The notes beneath the pieces are model-generated. The model did not search any database and was not told the origin of the DNA. It was given only the letters and a program-made list of their open reading frames with translations. A stretch of DNA of 64,000 nucleotides from Mermis nigrescens (lineage: Eukaryota; Nematoda; Enoplea; Mermithida; Mermithidae). Below, piece after piece: positions 40,578 through 50,507 of this stretch (the stretch's first letter is position 1; every line of letters starts with the position of its first letter). The stretch covers positions 1-64,000 of the forward strand of contig JAVLUZ010000829.1 of assembly GCA_036768485.1 (NCBI GenBank). Direction: 5' to 3'. A program made the position numbers and the translations under genes.

Positions 40578-40898
40578 ATGGCTCAAGCGAAGGCAGCGTT
40601 GTTATTGTACGGCTATAATGAATTATTTGAAAATTATCCAAAATCACGACGGATATGGGTTAAACATTATATTGCAAAGTACCAGAAAAACGGGTTTTTT
40701 AATCAACTTATTGTTGAATTAAAATTGGAGGATCCTGACCTTTACCGCCGAATTCTACATATGAATGTCGACACATCTGAATTCTTTCGTACTTCCTATA
40801 TGCATTTTTTAATCTTAATTTTTGTCGAACCTTCTTTGAGTGCAAAAATCGTTTCGACACTCGGCAATAATCGAAATAAAAGAAGCATGACTCAGTAG
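40578..40898 (+). pseudogene. PIF/Harbinger-like transposase, N-terminal fragment (A1)
   Basis: The 106-codon frame has, at residues 24-28, RRIWV, then a basic stretch, GFFNQLIVELKLED at 39-52, a YRRILHM segment at 56-62 and a final aromatic pair at 69-70. This order (RR-W-V, short loop, L-EL--D, RM-like helix, F) resembles the N-terminal region of Harbinger/HARBI1-type transposases upstream of the DDE nuclease domain. That is family knowledge from memory and was not searched. The resemblance stops near residue 70, at a possible GT donor or a truncation. No DDE catalytic region follows, because the next 500 bp is a separate hAT-type MITE. The start lies only 7 bp after the right target duplication of FB-a. 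A broken remnant is the likeliest reading. Confidence 0.5.
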
Positions 40899-40931
40899 AG
40901 GCGAAAGCGAAGCATAGCACACAAATCAAAT

Positions 40932-41416
40932 CAGTCGCGGATCCAGGATTTTCAGACAGGGAGGGCGGAACCCAAAATTTTCTTAGAAGTGTCTAACATT
41001 GTCCAAAAAATCGTATACTATGCCCTAAGTACCGGTTTTTTGCTGTCTGTGGGCAGGCAGAATTATTTCTGATGCAGAAAAAATAAAAAATTTTCAAAAC
41101 TTTTGTGTATTAAACTCGCAAAATTATGCAGAAATCAACACAAGTCGCTGAAAAAATTCGAAGAATCAGGAGCTGCTAAATCCTTGTTCTGTACAAAAAC
41201 TACTCTTCTGACGTAAATTCAAATTTTTTAGAATGCCAATAGAGTCAGTAAATGTCATCAATGAGTACTATCCTAAAAATTTAATAAAAATTCGAAAAAT
41301 TATGATAAAAATGGCTAAAATCATCAAAAGTACACATCAATTCTTAATTGTGCCCAAATATTGTTTGACGTCAGGGGGCGGCTGCCGTTCCCCCGCCCCC
41401 TCTAAATCCGCCAGTG
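40932..41416. mobile_element. hAT-type MITE (485 bp) with 8-bp target duplication, in A1
   Basis: The left end reads CAGTCGCGGATCCAGG and the right end, read in reverse complement, CACTGGCGGATTTAGAGG, so the terminal inverted repeats are imperfect, G-rich and of the CA-T-GCGGAT form. The flanks carry the identical 8-bp repeat AATCAAAT (40924-40931 and 41417-41424). An 8-bp duplication with CAG/CAC-type ends fits the hAT superfamily. The interior is AT-rich with no transposase, so it is non-autonomous. Confidence 0.75.
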
Positions 41417-41539
41417 AATCAAATTTATAATTTGCTTTAATTCAAAAAGAGTACCTATCAAATAATTATTGATTTTCCTCACACTTTGCTAATAAACACC
41501 AGCAGAAAAATCGATAGCAATGTAAAATAGTGCAGGCGT

Positions 41540-41830
41540 GTGCTAAAAATAGCAGGTAGCCACAAAAAATCGAGCATTGCTCGATCCACCGACGGCAACC
41601 AAAACGATAGGTTTCTGCAGGTTGCCGCGTACTTGGAAACCAGCGGCCACGGCCACCAGAACCTGGTTGCCAGGCTATTTTTCGCTAGCAACCTGCGGCA
41701 ACCGGCCACCAGCCACCAGGTTGCCTGTGGCTGGTTGCCGTGTCATTTTATGCTAGCAACCTGCGGTAACCAGCTACCCGGCCACCAGGTTGCCGGTGGC
41801 CGGTTGCCGCTAGTTACCGCCGTGTGAATG
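41540..41830. repeat. GC-rich GGTTGCCG/CGGCAACC palindromic minisatellite (A1)
   Basis: Within AT-rich surroundings, about 290 bp is packed with GGTTGCC and its complement GGCAACC, with CCACCAGG, GGCCACC and GCTAGCAACCTGCGG in alternating orientation, so the strand can fold on itself many times. It ends in a ...CCGTGTGAATGGGCC stretch of the kind often seen at DNA-transposon ends, but I find no matching opposite end. Open frames on both strands across it reflect its composition only. Confidence 0.6.
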
Positions 41831-42129
41831 GGCCTTTACACATGGACAATGACCGGCTTTGATACCGCCTGCACAATTATTCGGTTAGTTGTTCTTTTAC
41901 AAAATGAAGTTTGGTTGATTGATTTTATTGGTTGTTCGGTTTATTATTGATTATTGGTTACTTAGTAATTAGTTAATTAAGTAATTTTCAAATGGTGTCC
42001 TCATATTTTCTGGATTCATATTTTTCATTCTATATGCTAGTATAGTGGTGTTTCCGAGTGGGTATTTGCGGTATATACAGATATCTAAACGGACAGCATG
42101 CCACCTGTGGAGATACCTAACACACATAT
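41831..42129. other. AT-rich interior of block A1, nothing recognised
   Basis: Contains short ATTGATT / GGTTATTG-like runs and no motif or reading frame that I can assign. Confidence 0.4.
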
Positions 42130-42455
42130 GTAACGGTCTGCCGCCATTGGACGCCTTGACCGTTTGGTGAAGATCAATGAAGGGGATCAATGTCGTACTG
42201 TACATGTGTTCGTTATTGTAGGTTTAGGATATGTATGTTGAATAATTAGTTACTTATGTATGATTGTATAGGTACATATACTTCGTTAGTTAATATAGGT
42301 ACATATGTGTGTGTGTTTATGATTGCTTAGATTTGCTCCGCCTACCCGGCAAAAGTGTAGATAGACCTAAATTCTCTAATAAAGCGGCATTCGGGTAACT
42401 TAGAGGTATATAGCATGTACCTAAGCAGCAGTAGGCTAGGTAACATGTTATATTT
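42130..42455 (+). repeat. Core repeat shared with inverted copy at 51832-54118
   Basis: This segment of A1 (and its A2 equivalent, about 50810-51133) matches, in reverse complement, 51832-52048 plus 54011-54118. It runs from TGTAACGGTCTGCCGCC to GGTAACATGTTATATTT and includes several TAGGTACATAT units. At 42235-42237 (ATG) it is continuous here but split by 1.96 kb in the inverted copy, so it supplies the empty site for that insertion. Homology to the inverted copy ends at both edges, so this may be an older dispersed repeat contained within the block. Confidence 0.8.
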
Positions 42456-42696
42456 GCATAAAGCAGTAGGTAGCATTATCGGGGAATCGGGCATCTGCTT
42501 CGAAACGTCGATTTGTATTTAATTTATATTCTTTGAAAAAGACGCCGAATAATCGAAAAAACAAGCAATTTTCTTGAATTACCAGTCCGAATTCTAAGCA
42601 TAACTTTAATCAAAGAAAACTACGATATGAATTGCTGCTTGCTTCATTTTAAAAGACAATTTTCAAATAATTAGAGGTTTTCCTATAACCTTTGAG

Positions 42697-42960
42697 GCAT
42701 TCATCTACGTAACTTGAACTATACAGGCGAATCGAAATTATAGGTGTACATCATGGCCGATCTGGGGGAGGTTAGTGCATTTTTTAGGCCAGGAAGGACT
42801 TCAAACATTTGTTTAAATGCTAAATAAGCGTTAAAAATACGTTATTCCACAGTTTATATTCGATTTCAAACATTAAAATAAAATTTCAGATTCTCATTCA
42901 TTTTTAGCCTTCATTTTACCTCATTTTCCCATAGTTTCCCATTTATCCTTCTGAAGGGTC
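42697..42960. other. Spacer right of A1, nothing recognised
   Basis: AT-rich sequence directly after the block end. It differs completely from the sequence after A2, which fixes the block boundary. Confidence 0.5.
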
Positions 42961-43245
42961 TTAGAAATCCTCACCAAACCCTCCCCCACGTGCACGTCTG
43001 ATTGAAACCGGTGAAGAACAGCAGTTTACCGCAGCTGGAATGAAAGGCGATAGGGCAGCTCCATAATGTTTGCCGCAATTTTTGTTAGCCCATTCGCCCT
43101 TGACAAATAATTTGCCGGTGAAAGGTTTTTCGGTGTCAACATCTATTCGGATACTATGCAAACCACATGTGATGCGTGGCAATCCTCGAAAAGTACATTC
43201 AGTATAGATTGAGAAAGTATTCAAGGAGATCGATCGGTATTCCAA
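42961..43245 (-). pseudogene. ZP-domain (cuticlin-like) exon remnant
   Basis: The minus-strand 94-codon frame has Cys27, then SIRIDVDTEKPFTGKLFVKG (residues 31-50) and Cys57 after EWANKN. Cysteine, a beta strand, a T-x-x-P-F-x-G turn, a F-V-K-G strand and a second cysteine match the start of a ZP module as found in extracellular matrix proteins of nematodes and arthropods. This comparison is from memory. The similarity covers about residues 20-65. A possible acceptor (TTTTCGAG at about 43185-43192) and donor (GCG/GTAAAC at about 43030) would delimit a 155-bp exon at 43030-43184. No other ZP exon, signal peptide or membrane anchor is visible within several kilobases, and repeats surround it. 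It is therefore either an isolated exon of a gene with very long introns or a captured or decayed fragment. The boundaries are inference. Confidence 0.42.
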
Positions 43246-43560
43246 ATTTTAAAACATTTATGATCTGTATGACGTAGTTAACTCTTGTTTCGAAATCTCT
43301 ATCAATATCATGCCGATCCAAAAATTCTTGAATAAATCTTTAAAAAATTAATTTATTTTTATATTCTTTATTTTCAAAATATAAAAAATTGATTATTTTA
43401 TATTTTAAGTTATAAAAAACCATATTTCACACGAAAAATCGTACTAGAGCCATCAAGCGCAACGAAAAATTATTCAATAGTTTGGTCAGCAGAAATTTAA
43501 ATGCATTGCAACAATTTTCTTGCTTTCTTATACCCTACAAGAAAACAGCCATTTTATTCC
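43246..43560. other. AT-rich spacer, nothing recognised
   Basis: Very AT-rich, with TATTTTAT-type runs. I find no gene, repeat unit or inverted repeat that I can support. Confidence 0.4.
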
Positions 43561-43610
43561 CAGGGCCGGTCCCAGGAATTTTTTCGGGGGGTGCTAACCA
43601 ACATTTGTAT
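43561..43610. mobile_element. Solitary hAT-like transposon end
   Basis: CAGGGCCGGTCCCAGG followed by a G-run has the form CAGGGCCGG..., which I recall from terminal repeats of hAT elements in many animals. I find no opposite end (complement ending CCGGCCCTG) in the window, so this is a lone terminus or chance. Confidence 0.35.
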
Positions 43611-44283
43611 ATTATGTTATATACAAGAAAAATAGACTAGTAAATCACGCAAATTTAAATTTACTATGAAACCAATTATCTATACATTTTTAGAGCTGGA
43701 CAAAGCTTTGCTAAATATGCTAAATGTAAGAGACTGCAGTATTTTAATTAATTTGATAAGACAAACGTTGATTCTAGCACAAGTAAGAGAAATGCAACAA
43801 CCATTTCATAGTGCTTAGAGTGCGCGGCTATGGTTAAGCAGTCGGCTTTATTAAGACACAATGTCTGAGAAGTTCGACCATCGATGTGATAAGTGAAAAA
43901 TAAATTTGCCTGAAAATCAGCTATATTAGGTACTTTTTGACGCTGAGCACGAAATTGATGATCATTTTGCTTGGAACTCAAAATTAATCTAGCTAACGTA
44001 ACTCAAAGTTTACGGTTTTGTCAATTTTTGCAATATTTTATAGTCATTGCCTTAGGCTGTGCCCTGTCTTCAGTTTTAGTGATAAACTCATGAAATTCTA
44101 TCCATTGACCAACCGATAAATGCGGTTTAAACTACAGAAGAGAAATCCGGAAATATAAATTTTTACACTTTGCACAATTGTTTAAAGTCGTCTTTTTCTT
44201 GATGAAAAATATAAAAGTTTACACTAAAAATGGCGTAACGTGCTCAATACATGAGTGCGACGAAAAATTGTTTTCCCACAAAT
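43611..44283. other. Spacer with one unassigned minus-strand frame
   Basis: A 77-codon minus-strand frame (43748-43981) encodes a peptide with a polar N-terminal half, a single Cys-containing TSQTLCLNKADCL stretch and a hydrophobic tail. I recognise no family. If it belongs with the hAT-like end nearby it would be element-derived, but nothing in the sequence proves this. Confidence 0.25.
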
Positions 44284-46558
44284 ATGTGTTTCTATGTAGT
44301 ACATATAATCACCGAAAATTACGGAAAAAAGTTCCCAGCAGCAGAAGTTACACAGGTTTTACTAATTTCTATTAATGCCCTATTCAAATAAAATTGGGCG
44401 CAAGAATTGATGCTGCATCATCAATATGAGAACGAGAAAATAAGATAGTTTAAGAAAATATGAATTCTTATATCTTGTACGTGGCTGTAAAATATCAACA
44501 GAAAATCACTTTTGGAGCATGAGTTATACGGGTTTTTACTAATGTCATTATGTAATTTTTAACCAAAATTATACAAAAAACTAATGCAGCATAGTTAATC
44601 CGCGGCACAGCAAATTCTACTTTCCATGATCCTGCTTGGTTTGATTCGATCCTTAACTCTCGAAAATCGTGGAAAAATCTTGCCAAACTAAGTAAAGCTG
44701 ATTTTCTTAACTTTTGCAGAGACGTTATTTTATCGAAATTCGGCGAAAAAAATTGATGCAGTATCCACAAACTGTGAGCAAATGATAAGGGATTGTTATA
44801 TTGTATGTTGTGAAAAGTTTAACGACAATGTCTTATAAAACAGCAATTATGTGGGTAGGGTCATCTTCCTAAGTAAACTTTTTAAACTTTTACACAAAAA
44901 TGGATGCAGCAGACTTTGACAAACGTATATCTTGGAATGCCAGCTATATTTTTGTAAAAAAATTATTTATTTTAGGAAACCAGATCAAGCAGAAGCTTAT
45001 ATGGGTATCATTAAACAATTATTTTGTTATGAAAATTTTATGCAAACATTAACAGCACCTTTAATTTGACAAATGAAGCAAAAGGTCTTTGCAAACTTCC
45101 TACTATATTTTACTTCACGCGCACACTGAAATTTCATATACGAGTAGTAGGCAATTATTAAATCTTCATCTCTATGACAAAATAAAATGAATTAGTTGAA
45201 AACCTTTTTCCAGTCGGCGTTTTGGCTCAGAAAATTAGAAAACTGGATGCATGCATAGCATAGTGTAATGTATACTGATTTCATAGTGTTTTTGCATAGA
45301 TTGACAATACGAAAAATGCTTTCGATTTTCCTTGCTGTTTTTTGCATGTTGCCGAATCAGTCAAAAAACTGTTTGATTCTCACCTTGAGATGGAGAATGA
45401 TTTTTTAGATAGTAAATGTTTTGCTGCTGTATTGCCAAGCTACTATGTATGTATTTTGTTTTTTTGATAACTTGAACGTCATTGCATATAGTCTTCTCTG
45501 CATGTTGAAATGATACAAAAACAAAAGCAAATGCAAAGAACAAAATTGTTTGGATGCACTGACCAATTTCGATAAATCCGCACCATCTTCAAAATGAAAT
45601 AACTTTTGGTCTTAGATCTTTTACCACAAACTATTTACATGCCACAACATTATTAGTTCATAAATATTAACCAGTATAACTACCATCAGGTTCACACACA
45701 GAAAGCAAAATGGGAGCCTGCCCCAACCAAAATGGAAAATTTTTGATATTCCGAAGGGTGATAAATTCTTGAAGTACTTCTACATATGTATAGTAGCGCC
45801 AAAACAGGTTTTTAGCATATTTAGGTGCTAAAAAGCCAAATTTTTCTGGCGCTTGATGTTGAATTTATTGTTTTTATAGTCAAGTGTTCTAACCCCCGCG
45901 CATTACAAAATTGTTCATTGACTGAATGCTAATAAGTCATATTTTGATGGCTTTAGTCAAAGATTTTTGTGCACAAATATGCAATACTCAAATTTTCTTC
46001 AAAGTTTTTCTTCATTATTATATTGAGCCCGCCAAAAATAGCTCAAAAATTTCTTTTGCCCTTCTCCAACGATTAACAAAATACATAGTTGCTTTCCCAA
46101 GTTTTTGTAAATTAAAATGTCTGCCAAAGTTAAGAAAATCCGCATTACTTTAGTTTGGCAAGATTTTTCCGCGATTTTTGCGAGTTATGGATCAAATCAA
46201 AATGAGCACGATCATGGAAAGTAGAATTTGTTGTGCTCGCAGATTAACTATGTTGCATTAGTTTTTGTGTAAAATTTTGCTTAAAAATTACATAATGACA
46301 TTAGTAAAAACCCGTATAACTCATGTTCCAAAAGTGATTTTCTGTTAATTTTTTACAGCCATGTACAAAATATAAGAATTCATATTTTCTTGAACTATCT
46401 TATATCCTGCTCCCATATTAATGATGCAGCATCAATTCTTGTGCCCAATTTTATTAAAATAGGGCATCAATAGAAATTAGTAAAACTTGTATAACTTCTG
46501 CTGCTGGGATTTGTTTTCTGTAATTTTTGCTGATTATATGTTCAACATAGAAACACAT
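44284..46558. mobile_element. Inverted-repeat element with ~438 bp arms (2.3 kb)
   Basis: The segment 44284-44721 is the diverged reverse complement of 46121-46558. Paired landmarks include TGTGTTTCTATG with CATAGAAACACA, CAGCAGCAGAAGTT with AACTTCTGCTGCTG, and GATTTTCTTAACTTT with AAAGTTAAGAAAATC. The arms differ by many scattered changes, so the element is old. The 1.4 kb between the arms has no recognisable transposase or long frame. Similarity fades outward without a clear target duplication, so exact ends and superfamily are undetermined. It could also be two copies of one repeat in opposite orientation. Confidence 0.65.
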
Positions 46559-47624
46559 CATTTCTGAGGAAATTTGCTTAAAAAGCTTAGAATCCTGTTG
46601 CACTGATGCAAAGTCAAGTTTGTAGTGTTTTAAATTGCGCGCTTAAAGCTATATAGACAATTTTAACTCAAATAACGGCGCGAAGCGCCGAAAATTTTGA
46701 AGAATATTTGATGGAAAATGCTAAAAAAGATTTAGAATTCAGCATACCATGCCAATGGGGCAACATTTTCATAAAGCTTAGGAATGTATGCCTAAAGTTA
46801 AGTATTTAGACACAGTTTTAAAAACGTCTGGCGCGAAGCACCAAAACTTCAAAGAATTTCTGATGTAATATGCGTAAAATTTTCAGAATCTTATAGAGAG
46901 TTAAAACTTCAAAATTCTTCGGCGCTTCGCGCCGAATTGATTTAATTCTTACTTATTATGAATCCTTGGCCGCGCCGCGCCAATTGCAGAATTTTTATCG
47001 ACAATCTGGTCTAGAACTTTACCACGATTGAAAGTCCTCATCTTCTGCAATGGATTCAGTTAGTTTTTGTAATGCAAAAATGCGTTTTAGAGAAGTGAAA
47101 CTACAAAATTTTTGCGCTCTCGCGCCGAATTGATTTAATTCTCACTTGGTATTGATGTTTAAGCCGCGCCAATTGCAGCATTTTTATCGATAATCTGGTC
47201 CTAGAACTCCACTACGATTGAAAATCCTTATCTTCTGCACGGATTCAGTTAATTTTTGTAATGCAAAAATGCGTTTCAGAGAAGTGAAACTACGAAAAAA
47301 TTTTTCGGCGCTTCGTGCCGAATTGATTTAATTCTTACTTGTTATGGATGTTTAGTTGCGCGGCGCCAATTGCAGCATTTTTATCGATAATCTAGTCCTG
47401 AACTCTATCACGATTGAAAATCCTTACCTTCTGCACAGTTTTTGTAATGCAAAAATGATTTAGAGAGCTAAAATTTCAAAATTTTTCTGGCGCTTCGCGC
47501 TATTTGAGAAATTATAGTTTTAATTGTCAAAAACGACTTCAGAATTGGCTAAAATGCTTTATTGAAGGAAGGAAATTCAAGTTTTAACAAAAATAACGTA
47601 TACTGATCGTGATATTTCTTGTAG
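46559..47624. repeat. Degenerate ~193 bp tandem repeat with GGCGC-palindromes
   Basis: The unit GGCGCTTCGCGCCGAATTGA followed by TTTAATTC recurs with TTGATTT at 46937, 47130 and 47323 (period 193), with a weaker further copy ending near 47500. Palindromes of the GGCGCTTCGCGCC / GGCGCGAAGCGCC type also appear near 46675 and 46830 in the flanking AT-rich DNA. Each unit contains CCAATTGCAG, TTTTTATCGA and a TTTTTGTAATGCAAAAATGC stretch. No coding potential is seen. Confidence 0.72.
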
Positions 47625-47953
47625 TTGCGATTTCTAGCCACTTTAGGTGCATTCTTTCAATTTTTGAATAAAAATTGAAGTTCGCGCACTTCCCCTAATG
47701 GTCGGCGAACCCCCACCAAACACTTTGGGCTGTTAAATGCTCTGCTACTTTACATGGGCAGTGGGCCAAATTCTGGCAGTCAGATGGAGCATAACTGCAA
47801 AAACGCTAAATTATTCAACTCCTATGGATCTACCAATTTGGAGAGACTTTGGATTTTGGGGGTTCCCCTATCCTTTTACGTCTACGTATGATGCCCACTC
47901 TATCCCAATGTTAAAATACATTTTTTTCGCTTTTAAGCACGTTATTGTGGCCC

Positions 47954-47998
47954 GGACATTTTAAGGTACTCTTAAAGTGTCCGGCCGGACACTTTAAG
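47954..47998. other. Triple GGACACTTTAAG palindrome (A2)
   Basis: Counterpart of the A1 hairpin. The first arm here reads GGACATTTTAAG, so one pair of the 12-bp stem is weakened; spacer, second arm and third copy are unchanged. Confidence 0.65.
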
Positions 47999-48092
47999 GT
48001 GTGACACCGGCAGCAACCTCGTTCACACGAGTGTCAACCTGGTGTTTGCAACTCAGCTGGGCTGCAGAAAATAGGTACCTATGCCATTTTAG

Positions 48093-49237
48093 GTAAAGTC
48101 TCGTTAGAGCACTTTTGAGCAGTATCGTTAGAGCACTTTGTAGCGTTATAGCACCAGTTGCATTATGGCACTAAATGTCTCGTTAGAGCACTCAGGTGTC
48201 CCGTTATGGCACTTCTGTGTCTCGTTAGAGCACTCGAACGGATTGACCCTAAAATATATCGTTAGAAAATTACTATTTGCCTGACGTCGTCACAGCGTAC
48301 AGTTTGACCTGGAACACGTCATAAGTAAACATAAATAGGCAGCAACAATAGCATGAAATACGGAAATTGCATGAAATAAGGAGAGCTGAAGTTCCAGATT
48401 TCGCGAAGTGTCTGTTTTTAAAGCTAATTCTTTTATCATTTTCTGAGTCGTCCGTATTTCGTTGTTTGAAGAACTACATGATTATATACTATCACCGATA
48501 AAGTTTCAAAAATTTTGACTAAAATATTAAAAAAGTCATATAATTTCACATTTTCGGATGAAATTATATGACTTACAAATCATTGATTATTTCCAGCAAT
48601 TCTGGTTAACAGACCAAGCGAAGATTAATTCCTTCAATAATAGTGAAAATGATGGTCCTCGCACGCCGAGGGTTACAACAACTCTTTGCGATCTACATTC
48701 GACCATCCGCGTCCTCGTTTATCATCAGTTCTTCTTGTTAAGCTGAAGGAAAGTCAGAACGCTAAACAAGCTAGAATTCGACAACTTCTTAATGGGGCTC
48801 CCCCAGCACCTCGCTTGCAGCAGTATGTTCAAAATGACATTAATATTCAAAACGCTGGGCAGGTTTTTATTAATACGTACAATGGCCTGCCAAATGATGC
48901 CGATTTTTTTCAGCGTGTCAATATTGAAATTTCACACTATTTTAATCGCGTACATTATTTTCTGTAATTTTTCGTTTAATAATTTTTTTGAAAGACAAAA
49001 ATTTGCTTATTTTTATGCATGTGTACATTAATAACGTAAACTCCGTCATTTTTGTGTATAAAGCATGATAAGACAATTTCGGTGCTCTAACGCGACATGC
49101 TAGTACTCTAACGAGACTCATAGGTGCTATAACGCGACACACTGGTGCTCTAACGCGACAAAGTGCTATAACGATACAAAGTGCTATAACGAGACGATTG
49201 GTGCTCTAACGCGACTGGTGCTATAACGATACCTATT
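48093..49237. mobile_element. Foldback-like element FB-a, copy in A2 (1145 bp)
   Basis: The 9-bp repeats CCATTTTAG lie at 48084-48092 and 49238-49246. In this copy the similarity just outside is longer: TACCTATGCCATTTTAG on the left against TACCTATTCCATTTTAG on the right, 16 of 17 bases. Part of that may belong to the element end. The inverted CGTTAGAGCAC subrepeats are the same as in A1. Confidence 0.72.
48686..48967 (+). CDS. Unassigned 93-codon open frame inside FB-a (A2)
   Basis: Same frame as at 40011-40292, with the same translation. The difference I noticed inside it (AAAATGCTGG to AAAACGCTGG) is synonymous. Too little divergence exists for a selection argument. Confidence 0.2.
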   Translation: MRSTFDHPRPRLSSVLLVKLKESQNAKQARIRQLLNGAPPAPRLQQYVQNDINIQNAGQVFINTYNGLPNDADFFQRVNIEISHYFNRVHYFL

Positions 49238-49252
49238 CCATTTTAGTATGAT

Positions 49253-49573
49253 ATGGCTCAAGCGAAGGCAGCGTTGTTATTGTACGGCTATAATGAATTA
49301 TTTGAAAATTATCCAAAATCACGACGGATATGGGTTAAACATTATATTGCAAAGTACCAGAAAAACGGGTTTTTTAATCAACTTATTGTTGAATTAAAAT
49401 TGGAGGATCCTGACCTTTACCGCCGAATTCTACATATGAATGTCGACACATCTGAATTCTTTCGTACTTCCTATATGCATTTTTTAATCTTAATTTTTGT
49501 CGAACCTTCTTTGAGTGCAAAAATCGTTTCGACACTCGGCAATAATCGAAATAAAAGAAGCATGACTCAGTAG
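49253..49573 (+). pseudogene. PIF/Harbinger-like transposase, N-terminal fragment (A2)
   Basis: Encodes the same 106-residue peptide as the A1 copy (RRIWV at residues 24-28, LIVELKLED at 44-52). It is bounded by FB-a upstream and the hAT-type MITE downstream, so no catalytic DDE region follows here either. Confidence 0.5.
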
Positions 49574-49606
49574 AGGCGAAAGCGAAGCATAGCACACAAA
49601 TCAAAT

Positions 49607-50093
49607 CAGTCGCGGATCCAGGATTTTCAGACAGGGGAGGGCGGAACCCAAAATTTTCTTAGAAGTGTCTAACATTGTCCAAAAAATCGTATACTATGCC
49701 CTAAGTACCGGTTTTTTGCTGTCTGTGGGCAGGCAGAATTATTTCTGATGCAGAAAAAATAAAAAATTTTCAAAACTTTTGTGTATTAAACTCGCAAAAT
49801 TATGCAGAAATCAACACAAGTCGCTGAAAAAATTCGAAGAATCAGGAGCTGCTAAATCCTTGTTCTGTACAAAAACTACTCTTCTGACGTAAATTCAAAT
49901 TTTTTAGAATGCCAATAGAGTCAGTAAATGTCATCAATGAGTACTATCCTAAAAATTTAATAAAAATTCGAAAAATTATGATAAAAATGGCTAAAATCAT
50001 CAAAAGTACACATCAATTCTTAATTGTGCCCAAATATTGTTTGACGTCAGGGGGGCGGCTGCCGTTCCCCCGCCCCCTCTAAATCCGCCAGTG
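49607..50093. mobile_element. hAT-type MITE in A2
   Basis: Ends and the 8-bp target duplication AATCAAAT (49599-49606 and 50094-50101) are as in A1. It differs by an extra G in each of two G-runs, GGGGAGGGCGG near the left end and GGGGGGCGG near the right end. Confidence 0.75.
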
Positions 50094-50216
50094 AATCAAA
50101 TTTATAATTTGCTTTAATTCAAAAAGAGTACCTATCAAATAATTATTGATTTTCCTCACACTTTGCTAATAAACACCAGCAGAAAAATCGATAGCAATGT
50201 AAAATAGTGCAGGCGT

Positions 50217-50507
50217 GTGCTAAAAATAGCAGGTAGCCACAAAAAATCGAGCATTGCTCGATCCACCGACGGCAACCAAAACGATAGGTTTCTGCAGGTT
50301 GCCGCGTACTTGGAAACCAGCGGCCACGGCCACCAGAACCTGGTTGCCAGGCTATTTTTCGCTAGCAACCTGCGGCAACCGGCCACCAGCCACCAGGTTG
50401 CCTGTGGCTGGTTGCCGTGTCATTTTATGCTAGCAACCTGCGGTAACCAGCTACCCGGCCACCAGGTTGCCGGTGGCCGGTTGCCGCTAGTTACCGCCGT
50501 GTGAATG
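50217..50507. repeat. GC-rich GGTTGCCG palindromic minisatellite (A2)
   Basis: Same palindromic GC-rich tract as at 41540-41830, in the second copy of the block and essentially unchanged. A tract this repetitive that stays unchanged between copies argues that the duplication is very recent or an assembly effect. Confidence 0.6.

Larger units (their letters stand above)
38952..42696 (+). repeat. Duplicated block, copy A1 (3.75 kb)
   Basis: Homology with the block at 47625-51374 begins at TTGCGATTTCTAGCCAC and ends at CCTATAACCTTTGAG. By eye I count roughly 15 differences, half of them single-base length changes in homopolymers, or about 99.6% identity over 3745 bp. The copies are direct repeats 8673 bp apart. 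I find no target-site duplication or terminal inverted repeat at the block ends, so the block looks like a segmental duplication or an assembly/haplotype duplicate rather than one transposon. All transposons inside it are shared by both copies and therefore predate the duplication. Confidence 0.93.

Noticed and set aside
41479..41827. Frames on both strands through the GC-rich GGTTGCCG tract (also 50156-50504)
   Set aside because: They are open on both strands through a palindromic minisatellite with no family resemblance.
38952..42696. Block A as a single transposon
   Set aside because: No terminal inverted repeats, LTRs or target duplications at its ends, and it contains several complete elements plus non-element DNA.
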